NCBI GenBank assembly: GCA_964510065.1
Contig: CAZEAC010000006.1
Location: 1 to 64,000, forward strand
Direction of reading: 5' to 3'
DNA length: 64,000 nt
DNA from: CAZEAC01 sp964510065
Lineage (GTDB): Bacteria > Bdellovibrionota_C > UBA2361 > CAIXSY01
How positions within the stretch are numbered: position 1 is the stretch's first letter; every line of letters begins with the position of its first letter. Positions 34,251-42,728 of the stretch are shown here, piece after piece. A program made the position numbers and the translations under genes. The notes below the pieces were generated by a model that made no database searches, was not told the origin of the DNA, and worked only from the letters and a program-made list of their open reading frames with translations.

Positions 34251-34352
34251 GAGCCTGCGCCACGAATCAGTGGCGCACACAATCCGTAGGGGCCGAAGCC
34301 TTCGCCTCTGCTACCTGTCGTAGCTTAAATTATTCGTGGCGCAGGCTCCTAG
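34247..34352. repeat. GAGC-TGCGCCACGAATC palindrome, copy 2
   Basis: The 20-base arms CTAGGAGCCTGCGCCACGAA (34247-) and the matching complement ending at 34352 are perfect, 106 bases in all, with weaker pairing inside. The first TAG is the stop codon of the dehydrogenase. Its left half is closely related to the copy at 26831, which overlaps a stop codon in the same way. From 34353 to 34437 nothing else is seen. Confidence 0.85.
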
Positions 34353-34437
34353 AAGTTACGCCGTGAATCGAGCCTCAGTATTACATTATAGTATTTAGCG
34401 CCACTTTGCTGCCTGCCAAATTTCTCATTAGAAAGAT

Positions 34438-36216
34438 TCAATTTCGCAGACCATTTGATCGCCGTGTAACACGTAACGAGCCCGGCGATTGCGGATTTCT
34501 GCCATCTAGTGCCGCAAGCGGATGTGGGTACACAAATGGATAATAGTTCGGCTTGGCCGTACCGTTATAGAAATCTCGTCCCTCCACAAGGTGCAGCGTA
34601 ATTCGATCAGCTCCTCCAGGGGGCGGAGTCGCGTAGCCGCCTACCACCATGTGTCCATTCACCACTCCTTTATATGTATTGTTCCAAGAATATACGGGCG
34701 CTAGGGTCTGATTCCCCGCTCGTCCAATCTGATCTTTGCACGGGTAGCCCGCCATACCGGGGCTATTGCCATCAAGCGCGTTGGTTCCATCGCACACTCC
34801 ATTCGAGGGGTTCTTGCCGTCCCACGGAAACGTGTAGCCGTAATTGGTAATATACCCATCGCTACTTCGATAATTTCTCAGCATTCCAAAGAGATCGTAG
34901 GCTCCCGTATCGCTCGTTGCGGGATCAATTGGCCCGGCTGCGACATTTCCAAAAACAACTCCTGTGCCAGATCGAAACTCGAATACAATACCATGAACAA
35001 ATGCGCCATTAAGGTTGCCCCAGATTCTATTGTACGTATACGAAGGAAGCTCCGCCGGCCGAGCCACTCCTGGATTCTTAAGCCGGACTCGGTCGGGAGG
35101 AAACTCCTCTAGTATTCCTTTGTTTATCAAAGTCGCCAAGTTCGCGGCTCCGTTTACCGGATCGGTAGCAGTGAAGTCAGACTTTGCGACATGCGCATAG
35201 GTTGAAAAGTGTGGTGACTCTTTGGCGATGCCATTAGTGAATTTGTTATTGTAAATTTCAAAATTGGCAACACCGCGAATGCTGCTATCAAACCCGTGGT
35301 GCCCAAGTCCATTACCCAATACGTTATTGTTTCGAAATACGTAGCGCGCGCCTTCGTACATATCAAAAGGTCCGTTCGCCTGAATATTGTGCACAAATGT
35401 ATTATCCTCAATATACACGGCATTCGAGGTTCCCTGATCGAGCGGTCGCATCATCGAGTCATTAACACCACCAACGTCACCGATCACTGATATCAAAGTC
35501 GCGGAGAACCCGATGGGAATTCTCAAAAATTCATTATGATCAATGAGCCCATACGCAGAACCGACTATAATTCCACGCTCGGAAACATTCTTAAACTTGC
35601 AATGATCGACACGGAACATCGGCTGTCCCGGATTGGCGGAAATAGTAATACTTGCGTAGTTATCAACTGTCTTACTTCCGTCAAAGGTTATTCCGGTAAT
35701 ACGAACCGGTTTGCCAGCTTGGATATTTAGAGAAAGGGCCGCTGCCGGCGATGCCAACTCCTCAATAATTACTGTTTGATCAATTCCCGCACCTTTGAGT
35801 AAAAGAGATTTGCTGCTATAGGTACGGGTCGCCCCGTTAAAAGCGCCGATAGTGACCGGAGTAGTCCAGATGCATGTTCCCGCGGCAATCTGGACTGTAT
35901 CCCCATCGGCGACATTGCTACTATTAATTGTGCGCTGGACATCGGCAGCTTGACAGCTGGGGACGCCAGCATTGTTCACCACGTTTACAACCTTGCCACC
36001 GGAAACGCACCCTGTAACATCGTACCCGCTACGATCGGCGCGGCAATGCAGCGTGCCGCCTACAAACCCTGGCGCAAGAGTCACACAAGTTTGGCCATTA
36101 AGATCGGTTCCATCACAGGCTTCACCAGCTTCAGTCAAATTGTTCGCCAATGGCTCCGATAGCGCGAGAGCAGGAAAGAGATAGATAGCAAGGATAAGAA
36201 GTCCACGATACATCAT
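34438..36216 (-). CDS. Secreted parallel beta-helix protein
   Basis: A 592-residue exported protein. A signal peptide (MMYRGLLILAIYLFPALALS) precedes a short Cys-rich module (GEACDGTDLNGQTCVTLAPG...GTLHCRADRSGYDVTGC), common in deltaproteobacterial surface proteins. The long remainder has repeated rungs of the pectate-lyase/right-handed beta-helix type, such as RTINSSNVADGDTVQIAAG, FRVDHCKFKNVSERGIIVG and YIEDNTFVHN. The fold is usual for polysaccharide lyases or adhesins, but no catalytic set can be identified. A final part (residues ~370-590) is longer than the helix and not recognised. Single gene with GAAGG before ATG. Confidence 0.8.
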   Translation of the reverse strand: MMYRGLLILAIYLFPALALSEPLANNLTEAGEACDGTDLNGQTCVTLAPGFVGGTLHCRADRSGYDVTGCVSGGKVVNVVNNAGVPSCQAADVQRTINSSNVADGDTVQIAAGTCIWTTPVTIGAFNGATRTYSSKSLLLKGAGIDQTVIIEELASPAAALSLNIQAGKPVRITGITFDGSKTVDNYASITISANPGQPMFRVDHCKFKNVSERGIIVGSAYGLIDHNEFLRIPIGFSATLISVIGDVGGVNDSMMRPLDQGTSNAVYIEDNTFVHNIQANGPFDMYEGARYVFRNNNVLGNGLGHHGFDSSIRGVANFEIYNNKFTNGIAKESPHFSTYAHVAKSDFTATDPVNGAANLATLINKGILEEFPPDRVRLKNPGVARPAELPSYTYNRIWGNLNGAFVHGIVFEFRSGTGVVFGNVAAGPIDPATSDTGAYDLFGMLRNYRSSDGYITNYGYTFPWDGKNPSNGVCDGTNALDGNSPGMAGYPCKDQIGRAGNQTLAPVYSWNNTYKGVVNGHMVVGGYATPPPGGADRITLHLVEGRDFYNGTAKPNYYPFVYPHPLAALDGRNPQSPGSLRVTRRSNGLRN

Positions 36217-36245
36217 AGAAAAGTGCCTTCGCTGTAAAATGGCCG

Positions 36246-36692
36246 TTAGTTAATACTTTGAGAGCCGTCGGTTGAAAGAAGAAGGTCACGGAGCGCGAAG
36301 GCGACAGAAAGCCTTAGTGTCACCGCCTTACTTTCAATCTCACCTATCGGTGCCTGAATAATGGTTTTATAACAGAGATCTTTTTCGCTAAGCTCCATGC
36401 CGGCATGTGAAAGCACCGTCTGTCGCGCCTCAAACTGAACTACCATCTGCTCAACGGTAGGAAGCCAAAGATAGGTTGAACGAAGTTCATCAGGTGTCAG
36501 TCCCTGTGGATCGACCAGCACTGAAATCAATCGCCGATCGACTTTATGGCAGATCTCATCCCCGATCTCTGGACACCAAATAAGTCCAGCAAGTTCAAGA
36601 TCTTCCGCAACTTGAAGAAGGTCCTGGATAATCAAAGCTAAACCTCGTAGCGCGTTATAACCTCTTATATTAGAGCTAATCGGCAACTTCAC
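36246..36692 (-). CDS. Hypothetical protein
   Basis: A 148-residue cytoplasmic protein, no family recognised. It is rich in Leu and acidic residues, with hydrophobic strands (RRLISVLVDPQGLTPDEL) and no membrane span. It starts with GTG, 6 bases after an AAGG, 61 bases downstream of the dynamin-like gene on the same strand. It may be the last gene of that transcript. A direct link to the GTPase is only positional. Confidence 0.6.
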   Translation of the reverse strand: MKLPISSNIRGYNALRGLALIIQDLLQVAEDLELAGLIWCPEIGDEICHKVDRRLISVLVDPQGLTPDELRSTYLWLPTVEQMVVQFEARQTVLSHAGMELSEKDLCYKTIIQAPIGEIESKAVTLRLSVAFALRDLLLSTDGSQSIN

Positions 36693-36753
36693 AAGCGGCC
36701 TTAAGCCCTCCTCTTTCTGTTATTAAGATGCTTAAGCCAAATAACGCGAAGCG

Positions 36754-38343
36754 CTAGAATGCTCGTTCAGATAACATCTGCGCCTCATCGATAAGTGCAC
36801 TGACACTTTTATCATGCTCGATTCGCTGCGCAAGCTCCGTACGAAGCGAGGAAACTCGCGGCTCGAATGATGCCAACATCAAGCGAACTGAATGGTCAAG
36901 ACAACCACGAATATTTTCGTCTAGCGACGCCGCAAAACCTCGGCCAAGCGAAATTATGTTTCCCTTTATCGCACGCTGGACTTTGAGCCGCTCACGCGGA
37001 AACGCGCGCACGCTTAGGACCGCCAGGATCGCCATCAAAACAACGCCGGTCACTTCAATTGACGCGGCGACTGCAAGCTTCGCTCCGATCCCCGTGGCTG
37101 CAGCAGCAGACCCATACGCAAAAAAACGGGTCATGCCCTTTTCAGCGGCCTTCTGTAGCTGCTCGGAGATCTCCTGAATGTTAATTAACCCCGGATTCAC
37201 CTCAAGAAGCTTGACCGATTCGCTAAGTGCCGACGCACCATGCCCCTCCAAATATTCGCGCGTGTCTTCAAAGACAATTTTTCGATAGGTGTCGACTTTC
37301 TCCGCGGCATCGCCGACTATCGCGGTCAACTTCCTGGAGATGTCCTGATCATGAACGATCCCGGCCACAAGATGACTCAGTCTTTGCGTCTTGCCGGTAA
37401 TGCGAGCTTGCAGCATCTTAAGAAAACCGATCTTTTCTTCGATTTCATACTCAAGAGTCTCAGCAAGTTCAGCGAAGCACCGCTGCGCCCTCTCGCTAAA
37501 CGCCTCGAAAAGCAGCCCGGCCTCTTCGACCCTACGTTTTGCGCGCTCGCGCACGGCTTCAAAAACCGAAAGTTCTTCCCGTAGCCGATCTATTTCTCCA
37601 GTGTTTGCCTCGCGAAGCGCATTAAGATGCACGAGGAGGGTGAAAAGCGGTGCCTGAAATTTGAGCTTCTGCCGCTCTCTCTCGCCGAGGCCTTCGTTCA
37701 GATACCCTATTAGTTGGTCGATGCCACTCCTATCGCGGGTCGAGACAGTAAAAAGCTGCGGAACTTCGCTCAAAATATTTGCACAGCCGTTTTTCACAAA
37801 TTGCTGCACCTGTGCCAGATCCGCGGCCGACAAAAGTTCAGCTTTGTTTAAAACCACGATTAATTTTCTACGCCATGTTTCACGCACCCAACCCAAGAAC
37901 TGCGTTTCCGAATGGGTCAGCGGTCGCTCTACTGAAGTCACAAAAAGTATAAAATCAGAGCGCTCGACAAAACGCTCGGTAAGCGCTTGATGATCTGCAA
38001 TGACCGAGTTTAATCCGGGGCTGTCTACTATCTGGATTGAACGAATAGCTGGTGAAGTATAGGGCGTAATCGAAGTCGTGGTGGGCAATACCCCAACCGA
38101 AGCAACCTCCTGTCCAACGAGAACATTAATTAAAGAGGACTTTCCGGAGTTAAACTCCCCGCATACAAAAATCGAGAACGGCTGAGTCGCCTGTTCATAA
38201 AGCGCATCAATATCAACCGCGGGGCGCCCCGAATCGGGTACCTTCGCGAGCGCGACACTTGTCCGTTCAAGGAACTTTCGCAGCTCATCAAACTGCGAAG
38301 TGACCGAGGCAGTAACCAAGGTGGCTAATTGGGATAGCGCCAC
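36754..38343 (-). CDS. Dynamin-like GTPase with membrane span
   Basis: A 529-residue GTPase. G1 is FVCGEFNSGKSSLINVLVG (~58-75), G2 the threonine of TTTSITPYT, G3 VDSPGLN and G4 a NKAEL motif. A long charged helical region follows (~230-400, FERVRERAKRRVEEAG type), then a hydrophobic segment (AAAATGIGAKLAVAASIEVTG and onward; about 415-450) and a helical C-terminus. This is the bacterial dynamin-like protein layout: membrane remodelling or repair is a plausible role. The GTG start lies 9 bases after the upstream membrane protein gene stop, so both are coupled. Confidence 0.85.
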   Translation of the reverse strand: MALSQLATLVTASVTSQFDELRKFLERTSVALAKVPDSGRPAVDIDALYEQATQPFSIFVCGEFNSGKSSLINVLVGQEVASVGVLPTTTSITPYTSPAIRSIQIVDSPGLNSVIADHQALTERFVERSDFILFVTSVERPLTHSETQFLGWVRETWRRKLIVVLNKAELLSAADLAQVQQFVKNGCANILSEVPQLFTVSTRDRSGIDQLIGYLNEGLGERERQKLKFQAPLFTLLVHLNALREANTGEIDRLREELSVFEAVRERAKRRVEEAGLLFEAFSERAQRCFAELAETLEYEIEEKIGFLKMLQARITGKTQRLSHLVAGIVHDQDISRKLTAIVGDAAEKVDTYRKIVFEDTREYLEGHGASALSESVKLLEVNPGLINIQEISEQLQKAAEKGMTRFFAYGSAAAATGIGAKLAVAASIEVTGVVLMAILAVLSVRAFPRERLKVQRAIKGNIISLGRGFAASLDENIRGCLDHSVRLMLASFEPRVSSLRTELAQRIEHDKSVSALIDEAQMLSERAF

Positions 38344-38352
38344 ACTACCTCG

Positions 38353-38724
38353 TTACTGCACATGTCCGTTATGTTCAGTACTACTCTGTTCAGAGCTACC
38401 GTGCGCAGTGTTGCCTTGCTCAGTGGGCGCCGTTCGGGACTCAGCAAACGATCGCGGTTGAGTGGCAGGTTGAGTGGCGGCTGGCGCGAGATACCAGACT
38501 AGATAACCGACAAGGACGCCAATAACGATCAGACCTACAAAAAGCTTGAAGGCAAGAGTAATTAACAATCCAAGGACAAACCCAAGAATCGCTGCTTTCT
38601 CGCCATGCTCCTGAACCCAGATCCGAAGCTCGGTCAGTCCCTCGCGACAAAGCGCGGCCCACTGGTCGCGATTACGAGAGCGAATCCTAGCCACGATATT
38701 TCTTGAGATTTCCTGAATATTCAT
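38353..38724 (-). CDS. Small membrane protein upstream of dynamin-like GTPase
   Basis: A 123-residue protein with a basic N-terminus (IVARIRSRNRDQWAALC), one or two hydrophobic spans (about residues 43-75, GLLITLAFKLFVGLIVIGVL) and a disordered Ser/Thr/Gln-rich tail (QPATQPRSFAESRTAPTEQG and onward, ending in HNGHVQ). It has no known family. It directly precedes the dynamin-like gene with 9 bases between, so it may be a membrane anchor or partner of the GTPase; this is inference from position. Confidence 0.65.
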   Translation of the reverse strand: MNIQEISRNIVARIRSRNRDQWAALCREGLTELRIWVQEHGEKAAILGFVLGLLITLAFKLFVGLIVIGVLVGYLVWYLAPAATQPATQPRSFAESRTAPTEQGNTAHGSSEQSSTEHNGHVQ

Positions 38725-38842
38725 ACTTTGTTTTCTTGCTTATAAGCCGAGGAATCAATCACCATGCTAGCTGATTCGCACCCAATATTTCAACCATTAC
38801 CTTGGACAGACCGGGCTAATTTCCACTAGCAAATCTGCACGC

Positions 38843-38871
38843 TTGCGCATCTCTTATAGCCAAACTAAATT
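38843..38871 (+). promoter_or_regulatory. Promoter of cytochrome c gene
   Basis: TTGCGC (38843-38848), 17-base spacer and TAAATT (38866-38871), 26 bases before the ATG at 38898. A strong AGGAG lies 8 bases before the ATG. Confidence 0.45.
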
Positions 38872-38897
38872 ACAGTAAGACTTTAGGAGAACATTTT

Positions 38898-39266
38898 ATG
38901 CGATTGCTTAACCCCTATCTTTTCCTTTCATTCTGTCTTGTGGCTGGATCCTTCGGCACTTCTTCGGCAGTCGCGGCCAATACGGAGCGGGGCAAGCAGC
39001 TATTCGCGGAACGTTGCGTTACCTGTCACGGCGCTCAGGGCGCCGGAGATGGCCCAGTCGCGCTCTCACTTCCGCCGGAGATGAAGCCGCGAAATCTACA
39101 AACCGAAGCAAATAAATTTGCGATCGACGACGCCAAATTCAAAGAGCTTCTCAAAAAAGGCGGCTCTGGTGTTGGCCTCAATCCCTTAATGCCTCCCCAG
39201 GCAGATCTAAGTGATGCCGATATCGACAGTGTCATTGCGTTCGTGCATACCTTGAAGAAAAAATAG
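38898..39266 (+). CDS. Class I c-type cytochrome
   Basis: A 122-residue periplasmic electron carrier. Signal peptide MRLLNPYLFLSFCLVAGSFG with a cleavage site near VAAN, then one heme site ERCVTCHG (CxxCH) and the distal-ligand methionine in NPLMPPQADLS. The mature single-domain length of about 95 residues fits a class I cytochrome c. It faces the ferredoxin-NADP reductase gene (3 bases between their stops). The redox partner is unknown. Confidence 0.92.
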   Translation: MRLLNPYLFLSFCLVAGSFGTSSAVAANTERGKQLFAERCVTCHGAQGAGDGPVALSLPPEMKPRNLQTEANKFAIDDAKFKELLKKGGSGVGLNPLMPPQADLSDADIDSVIAFVHTLKKK

Positions 39267-39269
39267 CCC

Positions 39270-40043
39270 CTACCAATATCTCTCGAGGTGCATATTTCCC
39301 GGGTTCTTTTTTGAGTGCTCAGTATATCCGCGCTCAAGAAGCAGCTTTTCCATGTCGTTAATCATTGCCGGGTTTCCGCAGAGAAAGACATGATCAGCCT
39401 TTGGATCGAGTACGATCGTGCCGTCCTCGAAGAGTTTTTGCACATGGCCCTTGCGGCCGCCCCACTCCGGACCGGATCTGCTCACTACTGAAAAATAGGA
39501 GAGCCCCTTCCCCTGCCGCTCCAAATCTTCTAGCTCCTCGCGGTAACAGAGGTCACGGTCAAAACGCACTCCATGAATAATGGAGATCTTGCGACCTTCG
39601 GTCCAGGTAGAACCAGTGCGAATCATCGACATAAAAGGCGCAATTCCGGTACCCGTTGAAACCAACACAAGATTTGCCGGTGCTGGGACACTTTCGATAG
39701 TAAATGTGCCGGTGATCTTCGGCGCCAAAAAAATCCGATCGCCCGGATTCAAAAGTACCAGCCGCGAGGTGAGCCCGCCGTCAGGGACAATCGCCACATA
39801 GAACTCAAGTGCCTCACGATCCTCAGGCGATGAGCCAATTGAATAGGCTCGCTTAATCAGTTTATCCGAAGGATATTCCTCCTTGTCTGGCGGGAAATGC
39901 GGCGGTCGGGGGCTCGAACCGGTAAGTCCAAGCGCAACATACTGGCCAGGAAGAAAATCCTTAAAAGCTACATCGGGCTTAATAAAGAGTCTCACTAACT
40001 CGGGCGTTACATCGATTCTTTGAACAACAGTTGCATTCAACAT
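39270..40043 (-). CDS. fpr: Ferredoxin-NADP+ reductase
   Basis: A 257-residue FAD flavoenzyme that exchanges electrons between NADPH and ferredoxin or flavodoxin. The FAD-binding RAYSIGSSP (the RxYS motif) and the NADP-binding STGTGIAPFMS motif are intact, with the C-terminal ending HLERYW typical of the bacterial Fpr class, where the terminal aromatic stacks on the flavin. Length is standard for the family. It is transcribed opposite to cytochrome c and diverges from trmL by 44 bases. A soluble enzyme with a cellular redox role. Confidence 0.93.
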   Translation of the reverse strand: MLNATVVQRIDVTPELVRLFIKPDVAFKDFLPGQYVALGLTGSSPRPPHFPPDKEEYPSDKLIKRAYSIGSSPEDREALEFYVAIVPDGGLTSRLVLLNPGDRIFLAPKITGTFTIESVPAPANLVLVSTGTGIAPFMSMIRTGSTWTEGRKISIIHGVRFDRDLCYREELEDLERQGKGLSYFSVVSRSGPEWGGRKGHVQKLFEDGTIVLDPKADHVFLCGNPAMINDMEKLLLERGYTEHSKKNPGNMHLERYW

Positions 40044-40087
40044 AGGGAGATAATAAGAGAATAGTTTTTTAAAAGAAAGAGAGCGCA

Positions 40088-40546
40088 GTGGACATTGTTT
40101 TAGTTAACCCCGAGATACCTCAAAATACGGGCTCAATTGCCCGCACCTGCGCGGCCACAAAGACTCCGCTGCACCTCGTAGGAAAGCTTGGGTTCGAGAT
40201 TTCTGAAAAGGCTGTTCGTCGTGCCGGGCTAGATTATTGGCCGCATGTAATTCTCTTCCAGCACAAAAGCTGGGACGAGTATCTCGCCGCATATAATCCT
40301 CCAAAGGTATGGTGCTTTACTAAGTTTGCCGCGCGGAGTTACTGCAGTGCTACATTTGGACCTCATGACGCACTCGTATTCGGCAGCGAAACTAAAGGGC
40401 TGGGCCGTGAGTTCCTCGAAAAGATTCCCGAGGATCAGTGGCTTCGCATACCAATGGATAATCCGGAGGTTCGAAGTCTCAATTTGAGCAACGCGGTATC
40501 AATTGCGCTCTACGAGGCGCGGCGGCAGCTGCAACTTGGTCTTTAG
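40088..40546 (+). CDS. trmL: tRNA (cytidine/uridine-34 2'-O)-methyltransferase TrmL
   Basis: A 152-residue SPOUT enzyme that 2'-O-methylates nucleoside 34 of leucine tRNAs. The N-terminus DIVLVNPEIPQNTGSIARTC, the central WCFTKFAAR and the knot motifs LVFGSETKGLG and RIPMDNPEVRSLNLSNAVSI are diagnostic for TrmL/CspR. GTG start at 40088. Its 3' end overlaps the convergent rdgB gene by 48 bases. Confidence 0.95.
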   Translation: MDIVLVNPEIPQNTGSIARTCAATKTPLHLVGKLGFEISEKAVRRAGLDYWPHVILFQHKSWDEYLAAYNPPKVWCFTKFAARSYCSATFGPHDALVFGSETKGLGREFLEKIPEDQWLRIPMDNPEVRSLNLSNAVSIALYEARRQLQLGL

Positions 40547-41116
40547 CGCACGAAGCGCCGCGACACGGTGCGTTACCACACCATCGCCGCATTGTTTAAG
40601 CTCGGCCAGTGTCTTGCCGTGAAAGCCATCGACGATAAAAACCGAGTCATAACCAAAGCCCCCGCGGCCAGTCTGCTCACTCGCAATCCGACCACACAGC
40701 TCGCCCTCCGCGACAAGGCAATCAACGTCACGGCTTTTGTACACGAGCGTGCATACAAAACGGGCGCGACGATCCTCCGCTCCGCGAAGCGCCTCCAGAA
40801 GTTTTGCAATATTCTTTGCAGGGTCGTTTTCGGGCCCAGCGTAACGCGCGGAATGTAGTCCGGGAGCACCATGCAGCGCCATGACTTCAAGACCGGTATC
40901 GTCAGAAAAAGTTGCCATCCCTCCGCTCCACGCAAAGAGCGCCTCTACTTTTTTACGGGCATTCTCAAAATATGTCGTCCCATCCTCAATGACTTCTGGT
41001 GCAACGCTGCCGACACGTTCCACAAGTTCCGACGGCGAACAAATAATTTTGCCCCACTCTTTGCGCGCCTCTTCTAGCTTGCCTCTATTGCTTGATCCGA
41101 AAAGAATCTTTTCCAT
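40499..41116 (-). CDS. rdgB: XTP/dITP diphosphatase (RdgB/HAM1)
   Basis: A 205-residue house-cleaning enzyme that hydrolyses non-canonical purine triphosphates (dITP, XTP). The motifs SSNRGKLEEAR at the N-terminus, FSDDTGLEV with the catalytic Asp, ARYAGPENDPAKN and GGFGYDSVF are typical; C-terminal HRVAALRAL is also conserved. Start ATG at 41116. The last 48 bases overlap trmL. Confidence 0.95.
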   Translation of the reverse strand: MEKILFGSSNRGKLEEARKEWGKIICSPSELVERVGSVAPEVIEDGTTYFENARKKVEALFAWSGGMATFSDDTGLEVMALHGAPGLHSARYAGPENDPAKNIAKLLEALRGAEDRRARFVCTLVYKSRDVDCLVAEGELCGRIASEQTGRGGFGYDSVFIVDGFHGKTLAELKQCGDGVVTHRVAALRALKTKLQLPPRLVERN

Positions 41117-41208
41117 TTCTATCGCGTTGTCCGCGCCCGGTATCGCCCCAAAAACACGCCGTCCTACCCTCTTTTCTCAGCGATGGCTTTTGACATAGTA
41201 TACTAGAA

Positions 41209-41667
41209 ATGGATTTATTAGAACCTTTCCGCGACCCAATAAATTTCAATCTGATTGTTGCTGCATTGCTCGGCTCCGTTTTAGGACTTGAACGCGAATT
41301 GGCGCGAAAGGATCCAAGCCTGCGTACCTTCATGTTGATCTGTCTTGGAAGCTGTACCTTTGCAATCATATCAATTCATAGCGCCGAGGGGGTCCCAAAT
41401 GCCGAGCCGAGTCGAATCGCCGCGCAAATAGTCGTTGGCATCGGATTTATCGGTGCCGGATCAATATTTCGTTCCCGCGATAGAATTGTTGGACTCACCA
41501 CCGCGGCGTTGATGTGGGTTGCCGCCGGCATTGGCATGGCGGTGGGTTTTGATAGGCTTGATGTCGCTTTCGCGGCTACCATCATCTGTTTGAGCTTCAT
41601 GGTGGTGCTTAACTTCGTGCATCGCATCATCGCCAAACTCAATAAAGCACAGAACGCCGAACCTTAG
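41209..41667 (+). CDS. MgtC/SapB-family membrane protein
   Basis: A 152-residue protein with four to five transmembrane helices. The signature LGSVLGLERELARKD and GIGFIGAGSIFRSRDR, followed by GLTTAALMWVAAGIGMA, marks the MgtC/SapB N-terminal membrane domain. The C-terminal cytoplasmic ACT-like domain of full-length MgtC is missing, as in the SapB branch. In enteric bacteria MgtC modulates ATP synthase and Mg2+ adaptation, but the role here is unknown. A TATACT lies 4 bases before the ATG, with no Shine-Dalgarno. Confidence 0.9.
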   Translation: MDLLEPFRDPINFNLIVAALLGSVLGLERELARKDPSLRTFMLICLGSCTFAIISIHSAEGVPNAEPSRIAAQIVVGIGFIGAGSIFRSRDRIVGLTTAALMWVAAGIGMAVGFDRLDVAFAATIICLSFMVVLNFVHRIIAKLNKAQNAEP

Positions 41668-41696
41668 CGAGCTCGCTCCTGCTCCCAAGTTCACTC

Positions 41697-41725
41697 TTGA
41701 GCCCTGTTTTGGAATTGCCTAGATT
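41697..41725 (+). promoter_or_regulatory. Promoter of secreted protein gene
   Basis: TTGAGC (41697-41702), exactly 17 bases, then TAGATT (41720-41725). The ATG is 8 bases further on at 41734, so the leader would be almost absent. Confidence 0.5.
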
Positions 41726-41733
41726 GGGGGCAT

Positions 41734-42711
41734 ATGAATAAAGTACGCAAATCCCTCGCGCTCGCGCTTACAGCAATCGTCACCTGTTTTCCGTGCGTTA
41801 TACATGCTGCGCCAGCAGCGAGTAGCCTGGTTGGTCTCGACACTAACGGCGATCTCTTTCAAATTGACACCAAGACTGGGGTACTCACCGCGATTGCTAG
41901 TGAGCCGCTACACTCCTTTACCCTGGGTGGTTTTGCTCGACTTAAAGATCAGATTTATTATGTGGGAGCACCGAGTGGCGCAAGCGAAAATGCGCTTTAC
42001 AGCTACAATCTGAAAACCTCTGTATTGAGCCATATCGACCTTGATCGGAGCGATGACGTGCGTGCGCTCTTTTTAAATGGCAAGAAGCTTTATGGTATAT
42101 TTTATGATGGCAACCTTGGAAGCGTTGGTGTGTATCAAATTAATCCACTCACGGGCGCGACGACACTCGTCGTGGATCTCGCTTCTTTTAACGCCGAGCC
42201 GATTGGCGGAGGACTTGCACGCCTCGACAAGCAATTTTATTTGCTCATGAAACCCAACGCCGATAGTACCTCGAGGCTCCTCGTGAAATTTAAGTTGAAA
42301 GCAAACTCAGCATTATCAATGGTAGTAGCTAACAAAGAGGGTGCAGCTGTACTTTGCGATCGCCTGCAGCCTAATACCGCGAAAAATAGCTTTGTCTGTT
42401 TGGCGTCGCCCAGTACGACCCAGGTCGATGTTTGCAAGTTGACCGCTGGCGCTAAAGCTACCTGCTCCGCAACCTTGAGTGGTATTGAGCGAATTGCCGG
42501 TGGCGCAACATTTAACACCGCCGACGAAAAAGCGTATTACGCGTTTGTCTATGCGCTTGGCGAAAGCAATAACCAAAGACTACTTAAGATTACTCCGCGC
42601 GGTAGCATTAAGCTCAATTTGACGACTGATAGGCTTATTATCGGCGCACGATTTAGTGGCGTCAGTACTGTTGGCTTGAGTGTTAGTAGCGAAAGTGCAG
42701 AGAAAAAGTAA
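41734..42711 (+). CDS. Secreted protein with beta-propeller-like repeats
   Basis: A 325-residue exported protein. Signal peptide MNKVRKSLALALTAIVTCFP to about HAAPAA. The mature part has several repeats of the form G(L/N)D..G.L(F/Y).ID..TG (SLVGLDTNGDLFQIDTKTGV, LYSYNLKTSVLSHIDLD, VGVYQINPLTGATTLVVDLA), a pattern of beta-propeller blades, ending in a beta-rich C-terminus. No catalytic residue is recognised. It precedes the MFS gene by 17 bases, so they may be cotranscribed. Confidence 0.7.
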   Translation: MNKVRKSLALALTAIVTCFPCVIHAAPAASSLVGLDTNGDLFQIDTKTGVLTAIASEPLHSFTLGGFARLKDQIYYVGAPSGASENALYSYNLKTSVLSHIDLDRSDDVRALFLNGKKLYGIFYDGNLGSVGVYQINPLTGATTLVVDLASFNAEPIGGGLARLDKQFYLLMKPNADSTSRLLVKFKLKANSALSMVVANKEGAAVLCDRLQPNTAKNSFVCLASPSTTQVDVCKLTAGAKATCSATLSGIERIAGGATFNTADEKAYYAFVYALGESNNQRLLKITPRGSIKLNLTTDRLIIGARFSGVSTVGLSVSSESAEKK

Positions 42712-42728
42712 CCGAGTTCGGGCAATTG

